Below are positions 42,094 through 51,215 of a stretch of 64,000 bases of DNA, piece after piece. Made by a program: the position numbers and the translations under genes. The stretch is taken from positions 124,001 to 188,000 of the forward strand of contig NZ_FOXJ01000010.1 in the NCBI RefSeq assembly GCF_900115685.1, read 5' to 3'. Within the stretch, counting starts at the first letter, position 1, and each line of letters begins with the position of its first letter. The notes below the pieces were generated by a model. That model was not told the origin of the DNA and did not search any database. It saw nothing but the letters and a program-made list of their open reading frames with translations. Source of the DNA: Variovorax sp. 770b2. GTDB lineage: Bacteria; Pseudomonadota; Gammaproteobacteria; Burkholderiales; Burkholderiaceae_C.

Positions 42094-42870
42094 ATGCGCA
42101 CCGCCCCCCCCCCCCCCGCCCGCCGCACCGTCCTCGTCACGGGTGCGGGCCGGCGGCTGGGCCGCGAGATCGCATTGGCGCTCGCGGCGGGCGGCTGGCA
42201 GGTGGCGGTGCACTACCGCAGCTCGCGCGCCGAAGCCGAGAAGACGGTCGCCGACTGCGCCGCGCGCTCGGGCGATTCGGCGCTCTTCGAAGCTGACCTC
42301 GAAGACGAGCACGCCACGCGCGCGCTGCTCTCCCGCGTGGCGGCGCGTTTTCGCACGGTCGACGCCGTGGTCCACAGCGCGGCCCTCTTCGAGCACGACG
42401 ACACCGCCAGCTTCGGCTACGCGCTCATGGAACGCCATGCGCGCAGCAACACGGGCGCTGCCATTCTTCTGGCGCAGGCGCTGCACGACCACCTCGCGCG
42501 ACGCGATGCGCAGGGCGCAGTCGTTCACCTGCTCGACCAGAAGCTGTGGAACCCGAACCCCGATTTCCTGAGCTACACGCTCTCCAAGGCCGCGCTGGAA
42601 GCCGCCACGCCGATGCTCGCGCTGGCCCTTGCGCCGCGCGTGCGCGTGGTGGGCGTCGCGCCGGGCCTCACGCTGCCCAGCCACATGCTGGACGACGACA
42701 AGTTCGCGCAGCTGCACAAGCTGTCGCCGCTGGGCCGCTCCTCCACGCCGGCCGACGTGGTCGCCACGGTGAAGTTCGCGCTGGAGAACGGCTCGATCAC
42801 CGGCACCACGCTGCTGGTCGACGGCGGCCAGCACCTGATGAAATTCGAGCGCGATTTCTCGCTCATGTGA
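42094..42870 (+). CDS. pteridine-reductase-like SDR (FolM type) with a C14 tract at its start
   Basis: A 258-residue SDR: TGAGRRLGREIALAL with the Arg-Arg variant of the glycine motif typical of FolM/PTR1, VVHSAALFEH, catalytic Tyr-Lys in SYTLSKAALE and a final GTTLLVDGGQHLM. FolM reduces dihydromonapterin or dihydrobiopterin; the adjacent folB supports a pterin role. Codons 3-8 include a run of 14 C (42104-42117), which would shift the frame if its length changed. Confidence 0.85.
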   Translation: MRTAPPPPARRTVLVTGAGRRLGREIALALAAGGWQVAVHYRSSRAEAEKTVADCAARSGDSALFEADLEDEHATRALLSRVAARFRTVDAVVHSAALFEHDDTASFGYALMERHARSNTGAAILLAQALHDHLARRDAQGAVVHLLDQKLWNPNPDFLSYTLSKAALEAATPMLALALAPRVRVVGVAPGLTLPSHMLDDDKFAQLHKLSPLGRSSTPADVVATVKFALENGSITGTTLLVDGGQHLMKFERDFSLM

Positions 42871-42892
42871 AGAACCTGCGAGCACCACCACC

Positions 42893-43270
42893 ATGTCCTC
42901 CTCCCACACCCACGGCCGCCAGACCCTCACCCTGCTGGGCCTGCGCTTCAACGCCAACCTGGGCATCCTGGACCACGAGAAGGTCGCACCGCAGCCGATC
43001 CAGGTCGACGCCGAACTCAGCATGGGCCAGCAGCCGCTGCTGCCGCAGGACGACGACATCTTCCACGTGCTGGACTACGGCAAGGTGCGCCTGATCATCA
43101 TCGACGAGTGCACCGCCGAACACGTCAACCTGCTGGAGAGCCTGATCGGCAAGGTGGTGCACCGCCTCCTGCAACTGCCCGGCGTGCTGGGCGTGCGTGT
43201 GAAGATCGCCAAGCTCGAAATCTTCGAGGACTGCGAAGTGGCGATCCGCATGGAAGCCGGGGAATGGTGA
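42893..43270 (+). CDS. folB: dihydroneopterin aldolase
   Basis: A 125-residue enzyme in folate synthesis, cleaving 7,8-dihydroneopterin to 6-hydroxymethyl-dihydropterin and glycolaldehyde. Family features: LLGLRFNANLGILDHEK, the DYGKVRLIIID-type core, and the C-terminal KIAKLEIFEDCEVAIRME. It follows the FolM-like gene by 22 bases and precedes ttcA. Confidence 0.88.
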   Translation: MSSSHTHGRQTLTLLGLRFNANLGILDHEKVAPQPIQVDAELSMGQQPLLPQDDDIFHVLDYGKVRLIIIDECTAEHVNLLESLIGKVVHRLLQLPGVLGVRVKIAKLEIFEDCEVAIRMEAGEW

Positions 43271-43275
43271 ACCAA

Positions 43276-43307
43276 GGCAAAATCGGGGTCCTTTCCCCCG
43301 ATTTGCC
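43276..43307. other. hairpin between folB and ttcA
   Basis: GGCAAAATCGGGG pairs with CCCCGATTTGCC, with one bulged base and a short TCCTTT-type loop. No T run follows, so it is not a normal terminator; it may tune readthrough or protect the ttcA mRNA. It ends 15 bases before the ttcA ATG. Confidence 0.6.
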
Positions 43308-43322
43308 TGAAGTAGCCCACCA

Positions 43323-44264
43323 ATGAACGCCGTCTGGATCGACGAGGCGCCTGCCGACGCCACGACCGTCGCCGCGCCCACCAACTCGCTGAAGATCGAA
43401 CGCGAGACGCACAAGCTGGAGAAGCGCCTGTGCCGCGAGGTCGGCCGCGCCATCGTCGACTACAACATGATCGAAGAGGGCGACAAGGTCATGGTGTGCG
43501 TCTCGGGCGGGAAGGACAGCTACGCGATGCTGGACATCCTGCTCAAGCTGAAGGCGCGCGCACCCATTCACTTCGACATCGTCGCGGTCAACCTCGACCA
43601 GAAGCAGCCCGGCTTTCCCGAAGAAGTGCTGCCCAAGTACCTGAGCGAGCTCGGCGTGGCCTTCCACATCGAGAACCAGGACACCTACAGCATCGTCAAG
43701 CGCGTGATTCCCGAGGGCAAGACGACCTGTGGCCTGTGCAGCCGGCTGCGCCGCGGCATCCTGTACCGCGTGGCGGACGAGCTGGGCGCCACCAAGGTGG
43801 CGCTGGGCCATCACCGCGACGACATGCTGCAGACCTTCTTCCTCAACATGTTCTTTGCCGGCAAGTTGAAGAGCATGCCGCCCAAGCTGGTGAGCGACGA
43901 CGGCAAGCACATCGTGATCCGCCCGCTCGCCTACGTGGCCGAGAAAGACCTGGTGCGCTGGGCGCAGCACCGCGAATTCCCGATCATTCCCTGCACCCTG
44001 TGCGGCAGCCAGGAAAACCTGCAGCGCAAGCAGGTCGGCGAGATGCTGCGCGAGTGGGACAAGAAGCACCCCGGCCGCGTGGAGAACATGTTCACCGCGC
44101 TGCAGAACGTGGTGCCTTCGCACCTCCTGGACGGAACGCGGCACGACTTCAAGGGTCTGAAGGCGACGGGCGTGGCCGACGACGAAGGCGACAAGGCCTT
44201 CGACGCGCCCTCTTTCGACTTGCTCTCCCAGGCACCTGCAGCCCTTCGCATCGTCCAGGGCTGA
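43323..44264 (+). CDS. ttcA: tRNA 2-thiocytidine(32) synthetase
   Basis: A 313-residue protein that thiolates cytidine 32 of tRNAs using ATP, IscS and an Fe-S cluster. The PP-loop is CVSGGKDSYAMLD; the cluster ligands are in CGLCSRLRRG and CTLCGSQENLQRK. Length and order are normal. ATG 43323. Confidence 0.96.
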   Translation: MNAVWIDEAPADATTVAAPTNSLKIERETHKLEKRLCREVGRAIVDYNMIEEGDKVMVCVSGGKDSYAMLDILLKLKARAPIHFDIVAVNLDQKQPGFPEEVLPKYLSELGVAFHIENQDTYSIVKRVIPEGKTTCGLCSRLRRGILYRVADELGATKVALGHHRDDMLQTFFLNMFFAGKLKSMPPKLVSDDGKHIVIRPLAYVAEKDLVRWAQHREFPIIPCTLCGSQENLQRKQVGEMLREWDKKHPGRVENMFTALQNVVPSHLLDGTRHDFKGLKATGVADDEGDKAFDAPSFDLLSQAPAALRIVQG

Positions 44265-44310
44265 TCCGGCTACCCAGGGGAATTTGGGGCACCCTTGCCC
44301 GGAGACCCTC

Positions 44311-44934
44311 ATGAAACGTGCGTTCTCAGCTCTTCTTCTTGTAGCAACTCTCTCGGGCTGCGCCACCTCCTGGGTGGTCGACAGCGACGTGAAAAGCTTT
44401 TCTTCGATCGGCACCGTGCCGACCGGCGCCACCTACCGCTTCGAGCGCCTGCCCTCGCAGCAGGCCGACACCGCGCGGCAGGAATCGTTAGAAGCGATGG
44501 CGGCCGCCGCGCTCGAAAAAGTGGGCCTCCGCCGCGATGACGCCAAGCCCCAGTACAGCGCGCAGATCGGCGCGCGCGTGACGGCCGGTCTCTCTCCCTG
44601 GGCCGACCCGTGGCTCTTCGACGGCCCCTGGGGCTACGGCTACGGCGGCGGATACGGCTACGGCCGCCGCGGATTCGGCGGTGGCTGGTACGGCGGCCCG
44701 GCGTTCCTGCCGCCGGCGGCCAACCCCTGGTACGAACGCGAGGTGAGCATCGTGCTGCGCGAGGCGGACTCCAACCGCGTGGTCTACGAAACCCGGGCCC
44801 GCAACGACGGGCCCTACAACGCGAGCGCCGCCATCCTGCCGGTGATGTTCCAGGCCGCGCTGCAGGGCTTTCCGAATCCGCCGCAGGGCGAGCGCCGGGT
44901 CAACATCGACCTGGCGACAGCGGCCAGGAAATAG
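44311..44934 (+). CDS. DUF4136-type lipoprotein
   Basis: A 207-residue protein with a lipobox LSGC, Cys17. The mature part begins with the VDSDVKSFSSIG strand and the DUF4136-type fold, with a Gly/Tyr-rich loop (GYGYGGGYGYGRRGFGGG) in its middle. ATG 44311 has GGAG upstream. It is an envelope protein of unknown role. Confidence 0.8.
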   Translation: MKRAFSALLLVATLSGCATSWVVDSDVKSFSSIGTVPTGATYRFERLPSQQADTARQESLEAMAAAALEKVGLRRDDAKPQYSAQIGARVTAGLSPWADPWLFDGPWGYGYGGGYGYGRRGFGGGWYGGPAFLPPAANPWYEREVSIVLREADSNRVVYETRARNDGPYNASAAILPVMFQAALQGFPNPPQGERRVNIDLATAARK

Positions 44935-44955
44935 GGCGCTTCTAAAATCACCCGG

Positions 44956-45600
44956 ATGGAAGAAACCACCCGACTGATCGCCGTTCGCCACGGCGAAACC
45001 GCCTGGAACGTCGACACCCGCATCCAGGGCCAGCTGGACATCGGGCTCAACGCCACGGGTCTCTGGCAGGCGCAGCGTGCGGGTCAGGCGCTGGCCGACG
45101 AGGACATCGGCGTCATCTACGCCAGCGACCTCTCCCGCGCTTGGCAGACCGCTGAAGAAATCGCCAGGCCCCACGGCCTTGCAGTGCAGGCCGAGCCCCG
45201 CCTGCGCGAGCGCGCCTTCGGCCACCTCGAAGGCATGAGCTTCGCCGAGATCGAGTCCACGCGGCCCGCAGATGCCAAGCGCTGGCGCGAGCGCGATCCC
45301 GAATTCGAGCCCGTGGGCGGTGAAAGCCTGCTGACCTTCCGCGACCGCATCACGCGCGTGGCTTCCGAACTGGCGGCGCGCCATCCGGGCGAGCTGGTCA
45401 CGCTGGTCGCACACGGCGGCGTGATGGACGTGCTCTACCGCGCCGCCACCCGCCAGGAACTGCAGGCGCCGCGCACCTGGCAGCTGGGCAATGCGGCCAT
45501 CAACCGCATGTTGTGGACGCCCGAGGGCTTCAGCCTCGTGGGCTGGAGCGACATCGCCCACCTGGCGGCGGACACGCCGCTGGACGAGCCCACGACCTAG
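44956..45600 (+). CDS. histidine-phosphatase-superfamily protein (phosphoglycerate-mutase-like)
   Basis: A 214-residue enzyme with phospho-His motif AVRHGETAWN, Arg in SDLSRAWQTA and the second His in VAHGGVMDV. The mutase branch would carry a longer insert; a phosphatase of the GpmB/CobC type is more likely. The substrate is unknown. Confidence 0.88.
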   Translation: MEETTRLIAVRHGETAWNVDTRIQGQLDIGLNATGLWQAQRAGQALADEDIGVIYASDLSRAWQTAEEIARPHGLAVQAEPRLRERAFGHLEGMSFAEIESTRPADAKRWRERDPEFEPVGGESLLTFRDRITRVASELAARHPGELVTLVAHGGVMDVLYRAATRQELQAPRTWQLGNAAINRMLWTPEGFSLVGWSDIAHLAADTPLDEPTT

Positions 45601-45653
45601 CGCGACGGCACGATGGGCCGCTTGCCTTTCTCCGACCCGGGCAAGACGCTCCC

Positions 45654-46346
45654 ATGAGAAGAACCAATCCCACCCCCTCGGCGTACGCCAGCTGGGATGC
45701 ATCCCAGACGCTGTCTGCGCCGTGGATCGACGCCACGCACCTGGGAAGCTTCGTCACCCTGGAGGCCGGCGACACCATTGCGCGCGAAGGGGAGCGGCAC
45801 GACTACTTCTATCTCTTGCGATCGGGGTTCGTTCACTCCACGATCCAGCGAAGCAACGGCTCGGAGTTCCTGCTCGAGATCTTCGGGGCGGGTGCGATTT
45901 TTGGCGAAGGCCCGGCGTTTGCCGACAGTCCTCGGCCCACGACGACCCGGGCGGTCGCGCCGGCCCTTCTCAGCCGCTATCGCCCGGCGGACGTCGCGCA
46001 GCAATTTTCGGCGCTTCCCGAACTCGCGACCTCCTTGATCCAGCTGCTCGGATTCAAGAACCACATGATCGTCGCCAAGCTGGCCGGGGTCGCCTCGGCG
46101 GCGCCCAGGGAGCGGGTCATCGATTTGTTGCTGCGCGTGGCACGCCTGCCATCGGCGCAGGCATCGAAAAAACTCACCGTCGATCTGACGCATGAGCAGA
46201 TTGGCGCCATGACGGCATTGAGCCGCGTCACCGTCACCCGCACGCTGAATGCGCTGGCGGGACACGGGCTCATTGAAACGCGGGCCCGGCAGGTCAGCAT
46301 CCCGAATGCGCCGGCCTTGCGGCGTTTCCGCGATGCGTCACCGTAA
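45654..46346 (+). CDS. Crp/Fnr-family regulator
   Basis: A 230-residue protein with a cNMP-binding-like beta roll (FYLLRSGFVHSTIQRSNGSE) and a winged helix (LTHEQIGAMTALSRVTVTRT). I see no Cys cluster, so it is not an oxygen-sensing FNR. ATG 45654 lies 54 bases after the phosphatase stop. Confidence 0.85.
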   Translation: MRRTNPTPSAYASWDASQTLSAPWIDATHLGSFVTLEAGDTIAREGERHDYFYLLRSGFVHSTIQRSNGSEFLLEIFGAGAIFGEGPAFADSPRPTTTRAVAPALLSRYRPADVAQQFSALPELATSLIQLLGFKNHMIVAKLAGVASAAPRERVIDLLLRVARLPSAQASKKLTVDLTHEQIGAMTALSRVTVTRTLNALAGHGLIETRARQVSIPNAPALRRFRDASP

Positions 46347-46513
46347 GAAAAAGGCCCACTTCCTGTATCGCTGGATACCGTCGAGACCTTCACCCGTCGC
46401 CATCATCCATCCCGTCACACACATGGATGGGAAGAGCGGAGGAGGGAACGGGAGGAACCGTTGAAGAAGAGGCCCGCCGTCAATTGGCGATGACCAGGGT
46501 GTGACGTTTCGCA

Positions 46514-46756
46514 GGACTGCCAAGTCCTTTCTGGCCGGGTGGCTCACGCTCATGGCCATCCGGCATCTTTTGAATCGCCGTCAGGCGTGCGAGGCCGCGT
46601 GCCCTGCCGCAGCCTCGGCCTTCGCCTCGCCGGGCAGCCCGACCATCGGCCCGGTGCCCGTGGCCGTCTCCATCGCCGTGATGTGGCGCTTCGGGGGACT
46701 GCAGATCGCCTTTATCGCCGGCTGGCTGGCGCTCATGGCCGCGCGCAATCTTTGAA
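46514..46756. repeat. degenerate region: 61-bp direct repeat flanking a copy of an RND-pump gene tail
   Basis: The repeats are 46514-46574 and 46696-46756; both run from GGACTGC to TTTGAA and share GGCTC-CGCTCATGGCC-type blocks. Between them, 46583-46660 closely resembles 47995-48070, the last 25 codons of the RND gene, in the same orientation (GTGPMVGLPGEAKAEA against GSGPMVELPGEARAQA). A low-confidence ORF of 84 codons on the + strand (46501-46755) spans it. The rest of the 750 bases between 46347 and 47103 shows no other gene. Confidence 0.55.
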
Positions 46757-47103
46757 GCCGAGGGGCGCCGGCAGCCGCCTGCCGACGGACGGGCGAACCT
46801 CCGTGGCCACCTCGGAACAAGCTCGGCGCCCAGGTCCGATGCCACCTGGCGCCGCTTTTATTTCCCAACGTAAGCAGACCTGAACGAGGGCCTGCCCTCT
46901 CCACCGCGTGATCCACGGCCGAAGTGAGGCTGGTGGAAAACGCACGCCTGCAAATCCCCGCGTTCGGTGCAATCCGGCACATTGCCGCTCCCCTTGATCG
47001 GCGCACGGCCGCATGGCTTGCTGCGCGGCTCCCGATAATCGCGCGCCGTTTTTCAATCGATCGACGGCAGTCGATAGATCATAGTTATCAATGGGAGATT
47101 ATT

Positions 47104-47985
47104 GTGAATACAAGTTTAAAAATGCCAGGGAAGCTGTTCGCCACCGGCGCGCTCAGCCTGATCGTGGGTGCGCTGTGCGTGGCCTGTGGCGGCGGTGGAT
47201 CGGACGGGCCTGCATTTCCGGTCGTGATGGTTCCGCCACCGGCCGCCACGTCACCGGCGGCAGCGACGGAACCGGCCGCCCCACCGCCGGCAGCGCCGCC
47301 CGAGGCAATAGCCGCGGTGCCGCCGACGGCTCCGGTTGCGCCGCCGCCGGTCGCACCACCGGCCACGCCGCCCGTTGCATTACCTGCTGCGCCATCCACT
47401 GCACCGCCCACCACGCCGCCGGCTGCACCGGTCGAACCACCCGCGACGCCCATGGCCCCCATAGCACCGGTAGCGCCGGCGGCACCAGCTGTTGCACCGG
47501 CAACGCCACCCGCAACCTCCTCCACGGATTTGCCCAAGACCGCCTTCCAACAGGAGGCGCTCGATGCGCACAACAAGGCGCGGGCCGAAGAAGGCAAAGG
47601 GCTTTCAAGCCTGAAGTGGTCGGCGAAGCTGCAAACCGATGCGCAAGCTTGGGCGGATCAGTGCGCGTTCTCGCACCAGGTTCCTGCGGGGGAGGGCCAG
47701 AACCTGTTCGCGACATCGAAGCCGACCGCCACCGCCAGCGAGGCCGTGCATGACTGGATGACCGAAAAAGCAGGCTACACCTATGGCGCGGCCGGCGGCA
47801 CCTGCGTCCCGGGCAAGATGTGCGGGCACTACACGCAAGTCATCTGGCAGGACACCACGGAAGTCGGCTGCGCAGTGAAGACCTGCGAGACCATGAAAGA
47901 TGGCATCAGCCCCGGCACTATCCTGGTGTGCAACTACAGCCCAGCCGGCAATTTCATCGGCCGGCCGCCGTATCGCGCGCAGTGA
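47104..47985 (+). CDS. CAP/SCP-domain secreted protein with Pro/Ala-rich linker
   Basis: A 293-residue protein from GTG 47104 (GGAG upstream). The signal ends LIVGALCVAC, a near-lipobox at Cys28, followed by GGGGSDG. Residues 40-145 are almost only Pro, Ala, Thr and Val, a flexible linker. The CAP domain follows: ALDAHNKARAEEG, LQTDAQAWADQCAFSH, GQNLF, CGHYTQVIWQDTTEVGCAV and CNYSPAGNFIGRPPY, with the family His and Glu residues. Bacterial CAP proteins are of uncertain role, perhaps lipid or sterol binding or a protease-like function. Confidence 0.9.
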   Translation: MNTSLKMPGKLFATGALSLIVGALCVACGGGGSDGPAFPVVMVPPPAATSPAAATEPAAPPPAAPPEAIAAVPPTAPVAPPPVAPPATPPVALPAAPSTAPPTTPPAAPVEPPATPMAPIAPVAPAAPAVAPATPPATSSTDLPKTAFQQEALDAHNKARAEEGKGLSSLKWSAKLQTDAQAWADQCAFSHQVPAGEGQNLFATSKPTATASEAVHDWMTEKAGYTYGAAGGTCVPGKMCGHYTQVIWQDTTEVGCAVKTCETMKDGISPGTILVCNYSPAGNFIGRPPYRAQ

Positions 47986-47989
47986 GCAC

Positions 47990-50900
47990 CTAGGCGCGCG
48001 AGGCCGCGTGTCCCTGCGCACCGGCCTGCGCCCTCGCCTCCCCGGGCAGCTCGACCATCGGACCGCTGCCGCTGTAGCGGTCCAGCGCCAGGTAGATCGC
48101 CGGCGTGATGTACAGCGTGATCACCTGCGAGAAGATCAGCCCGCCCACCACCGCCACGCCCAGCGGCTGGCGCAGTTCGGCACCGGCACCCAGGCCCAGT
48201 GCGAGCGGCAGCGCCCCCATCAATGCGGCCAGCGTGGTCATCAGGATCGGCCGGAAGCGCAACCGGCAGGCTTCGCGGATCGCATCGACCGGCTTCATGC
48301 CTTCGGTGCGCTGCGCGTCGAGCGCGAAGTCGATCAGCATGATCGCGTTCTTCTTCACGATGCCGATCAAAAGCAGGATGCCGATGGTCGCGATCAGCGT
48401 GAGGTCGAAGCCGAAGATCTTCAGCGACAGCAGCGCGCCCACCGCCGCCGACGGCAGCCCCGCCAGGATGGTCAGCGGGTGGATGTAGCTTTCGTACAGC
48501 ACGCCCAGCAGCACGTAGATGACCAGCACCGCCAGCACCAGCAGCACCGCCTGGCTCGACTGCGAACTCTGGAACACCGCCGCATCGCCGCCGTAGGTGG
48601 TGATGATCGACTGCGGCATCTTCAACTCGTCCTTGAACTGGTCGATCTTCGCGGTCGCGTTGCCCAGCGGCACGTCGGGCGCGAGGTTGAACGACACCGT
48701 CACCGCCTGCAGCTGCCCCTGGTGGTTGACCGAGGTCGGCCCCACGGTGCGGTTGATGCTGGAGAAGGCCGACAGCGGCACCAGCCGGCCCGTGGTGCTG
48801 CGCACCGACAGGCGGGAGACGTCGTCCTCGAACTGCCGGTCGTTGTCGGCGGCCGAGAGGATCACCTGGTAGGTGTTGCTCGCCGCGTAGATGCTCCCGA
48901 TCTGCCGGTCGCCGTAGGCGTTGTAGAGCGCGGTGCGCAGGTCGCCCACCGCCACGCCGAGCACGCCGGCCTTGTCGCGGTCGATCTCCAGCGTGGCCTG
49001 CAGACCGCGGTTCTGCGAGTCGCTGGTCACGTCGCGGAACGACGGGTCGGCGCGCATGCGCTCCATGAGCCGCGTGGCCCAGGGCACCATCTCGCCGGCG
49101 TTCACGCTCTGCAGCGTGTACTGGAAGCGCGCCTTGCTCTGCCGGCCGCCCAGGCGCAGGTTCTGCACCGGCTGCATGTAGACGGCAACGCCGGGAATCT
49201 CGCGAAAGCGCTGGCGCAGCGATTCGAGCACCTTGGCCATCTGCGGGCGTTCGCTGCGCGACTTGAGCACGGCGAAGAGGCGGCCCGAGTTCTGCGTGGC
49301 GGTCGGGCCGCCCACGCCGACGAAGGAGCTCACGTAATCCACGCTCGGGTCGGCCTTGAGCGCAGCGGCCACGCGGTCCTGCAGCACCTTCATGGCGGTG
49401 AAGGAAATGTCTTCGGCCGCTTCGGTCGTGATCTGGATCTGGCCGATGTCTTCCTCGGGGAAGAAGCCCTTGGGAATGGTGGCGAACAGCCAGCCGGTGA
49501 TGACGAAGGTCAGGCCCGCGATCAGCAGCATCACCTTGCGGTGCACCAGCGTCCAGTCGAGCGAGCGCATGTAGCTGCCGTGCACCCAGCGGTAGCCGCG
49601 CTCGAAGGCGCGGCCGATGGCAGTGCCGGGCTCGGGATGCTCTTCTTCGTGATCGAGCGCGCCTTCTTCACGCGGCACGTGCTTGAGCAGCCGGCTCGCG
49701 AGCATCGGCACCAGCGTGAGCGACACGATCGCCGACACCAGCACCGCCAGCGCCACCACCACCGCGAACTCGTGGAACAGGAGGCCGATTACGCCCGGCA
49801 TGAAGAAGATGGGGATGAACACGGCCACCAGCGAGATGGAGATCGACACGATGGTGAAGCCCACCTCGCGCGCGCCGCGCAGCGCCGCGGCGAAGGGCTC
49901 CATGCCCTTCTCGACGTAACGCATGATGTTTTCGAGCACCACGATGGCGTCGTCCACCACCAGCCCCACGGCCAGCGTGATGCCCAGGAGCGAGACGTTG
50001 TCCAGGCTATAGCCGAAGGCGTAGAGCAGCGCGACCGCGCCGATCAGCGAAATCGGAATGGTGGCGGCCGGAATCAGCGTGGCCACCAGCCGGTGCAGGA
50101 AGAGAAAGATCACCAGCACCACCAGCGCGATGGTGCCCAAGAGCGTGAGCTGCACGTCGTGCACCGCCTCGCGGATGGAGAGCGAGCGGTCGTTCACCAT
50201 CTGGATCTCGACCGATTGCGGCAACTCCGCCTTGAAGCGCGGGATGAGTGCGCGCACCGCGTCCACCACCTGCACGGTGTTGGCATTGGGCTGGCGCTGC
50301 ACGGCCAGCGAGATGGAATCCTGGCCGTTGAAGCTGCTGGCGGTCTTCACCGATTCGAAGCTGTCCTCGATGGTGGCCACCTCGTCCAGCCGCACCGGCG
50401 CGCCGTTGCGCTGGCCGATGATGAGCTTGGCGAAATCGGCCGCCTTCACGAGCTGGCGGTTGGCCTGGATGGTCAGCGTCTGGCGCGGGCCGTCGAGCAC
50501 GCCGACCGGCGTGTTGGCATTGGCCGAATTCACCGCCTTGGCCAGTTCGTCCAGCGTGATGTTGCGCGCGTTGAGCAGGTCGGCGTTCGCCTTGATGCGC
50601 ACCGCGAAGGCCTTGCGGCCGTACACGCCGACTTGCGCCACGCCGTCGATGGTCGAGAGCGTGGGGGAGATCAGGTTCTCGGCGTAGTCGTTGAGCTCGG
50701 CCGGGTTCATCGACGGCGAGATCAGCGCGATGAAGAGCACCGGCGCATCGGCCGGGTTCACCTTGCGGTACGAGGGCAGTTGCGTCAGCTCCTGCGGCAG
50801 CTGGCGCTGGGCGCGGAGGAGCGCGGCCTGCACGTCGACCGCGGCGGCGTCGATGTCGCGGCTGCTCACGAATTCGAGCGTGAGCGAGGTCACGCCCTGC

Positions 50901-51154
50901 GTGTTGACCGAGCTGATGGTCTGCAGGCCCGGGATGGTGGAGAACTGCTTTTCGAGCGGCAGCGCGACCGAACTCGCCATGGTGTCCGGACTGGCGCCGG
51001 GCAGCTGCGCGTTGACGTTGATGACCGGCGTGTTGTAGCTGGGCAGCGCCGCGACCGGGATGCTGAAGTACGCAAAGATGCCGATGACCACCACCGCGGC
51101 AGACAGCAGCACCGTCATCGCAGGACGACGGATGCAGAGCTCCGAGATGTTCAT
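47990..51154 (-). CDS. RND-family multidrug efflux pump (MdtB/AcrB-like)
   Basis: A 1054-residue inner-membrane transporter. Seen: ELCIRRPAMTVLLSAAVVVI start, proton-relay helix region GITLAVGLVVDDAIVVLENI, VLLMIGIVKKNA-type loop (ILLLIGIVKKNAIMLIDFAL) and the final LYITPAIYLALDRY. Length and order match the HAE1 branch. It is co-transcribed with the adaptor gene upstream; no outer-membrane channel gene follows, so a channel encoded elsewhere is expected. Confidence 0.94.
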   Translation of the reverse strand: MNISELCIRRPAMTVLLSAAVVVIGIFAYFSIPVAALPSYNTPVINVNAQLPGASPDTMASSVALPLEKQFSTIPGLQTISSVNTQGVTSLTLEFVSSRDIDAAAVDVQAALLRAQRQLPQELTQLPSYRKVNPADAPVLFIALISPSMNPAELNDYAENLISPTLSTIDGVAQVGVYGRKAFAVRIKANADLLNARNITLDELAKAVNSANANTPVGVLDGPRQTLTIQANRQLVKAADFAKLIIGQRNGAPVRLDEVATIEDSFESVKTASSFNGQDSISLAVQRQPNANTVQVVDAVRALIPRFKAELPQSVEIQMVNDRSLSIREAVHDVQLTLLGTIALVVLVIFLFLHRLVATLIPAATIPISLIGAVALLYAFGYSLDNVSLLGITLAVGLVVDDAIVVLENIMRYVEKGMEPFAAALRGAREVGFTIVSISISLVAVFIPIFFMPGVIGLLFHEFAVVVALAVLVSAIVSLTLVPMLASRLLKHVPREEGALDHEEEHPEPGTAIGRAFERGYRWVHGSYMRSLDWTLVHRKVMLLIAGLTFVITGWLFATIPKGFFPEEDIGQIQITTEAAEDISFTAMKVLQDRVAAALKADPSVDYVSSFVGVGGPTATQNSGRLFAVLKSRSERPQMAKVLESLRQRFREIPGVAVYMQPVQNLRLGGRQSKARFQYTLQSVNAGEMVPWATRLMERMRADPSFRDVTSDSQNRGLQATLEIDRDKAGVLGVAVGDLRTALYNAYGDRQIGSIYAASNTYQVILSAADNDRQFEDDVSRLSVRSTTGRLVPLSAFSSINRTVGPTSVNHQGQLQAVTVSFNLAPDVPLGNATAKIDQFKDELKMPQSIITTYGGDAAVFQSSQSSQAVLLVLAVLVIYVLLGVLYESYIHPLTILAGLPSAAVGALLSLKIFGFDLTLIATIGILLLIGIVKKNAIMLIDFALDAQRTEGMKPVDAIREACRLRFRPILMTTLAALMGALPLALGLGAGAELRQPLGVAVVGGLIFSQVITLYITPAIYLALDRYSGSGPMVELPGEARAQAGAQGHAASRA

Positions 51155-51215
51155 CGGATGACCTCCGCGCTTCGCGCTGCGGTGCGAGCTTGCCTGGGGC
51201 GGCCCGGCGCGGTGC

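Noticed and set aside
46581..47006. 141-codon - strand ORF as a real gene
   Set aside because: It joins unrelated pieces (the duplicated RND tail and repeat DNA) and has no recognisable start site or domain.
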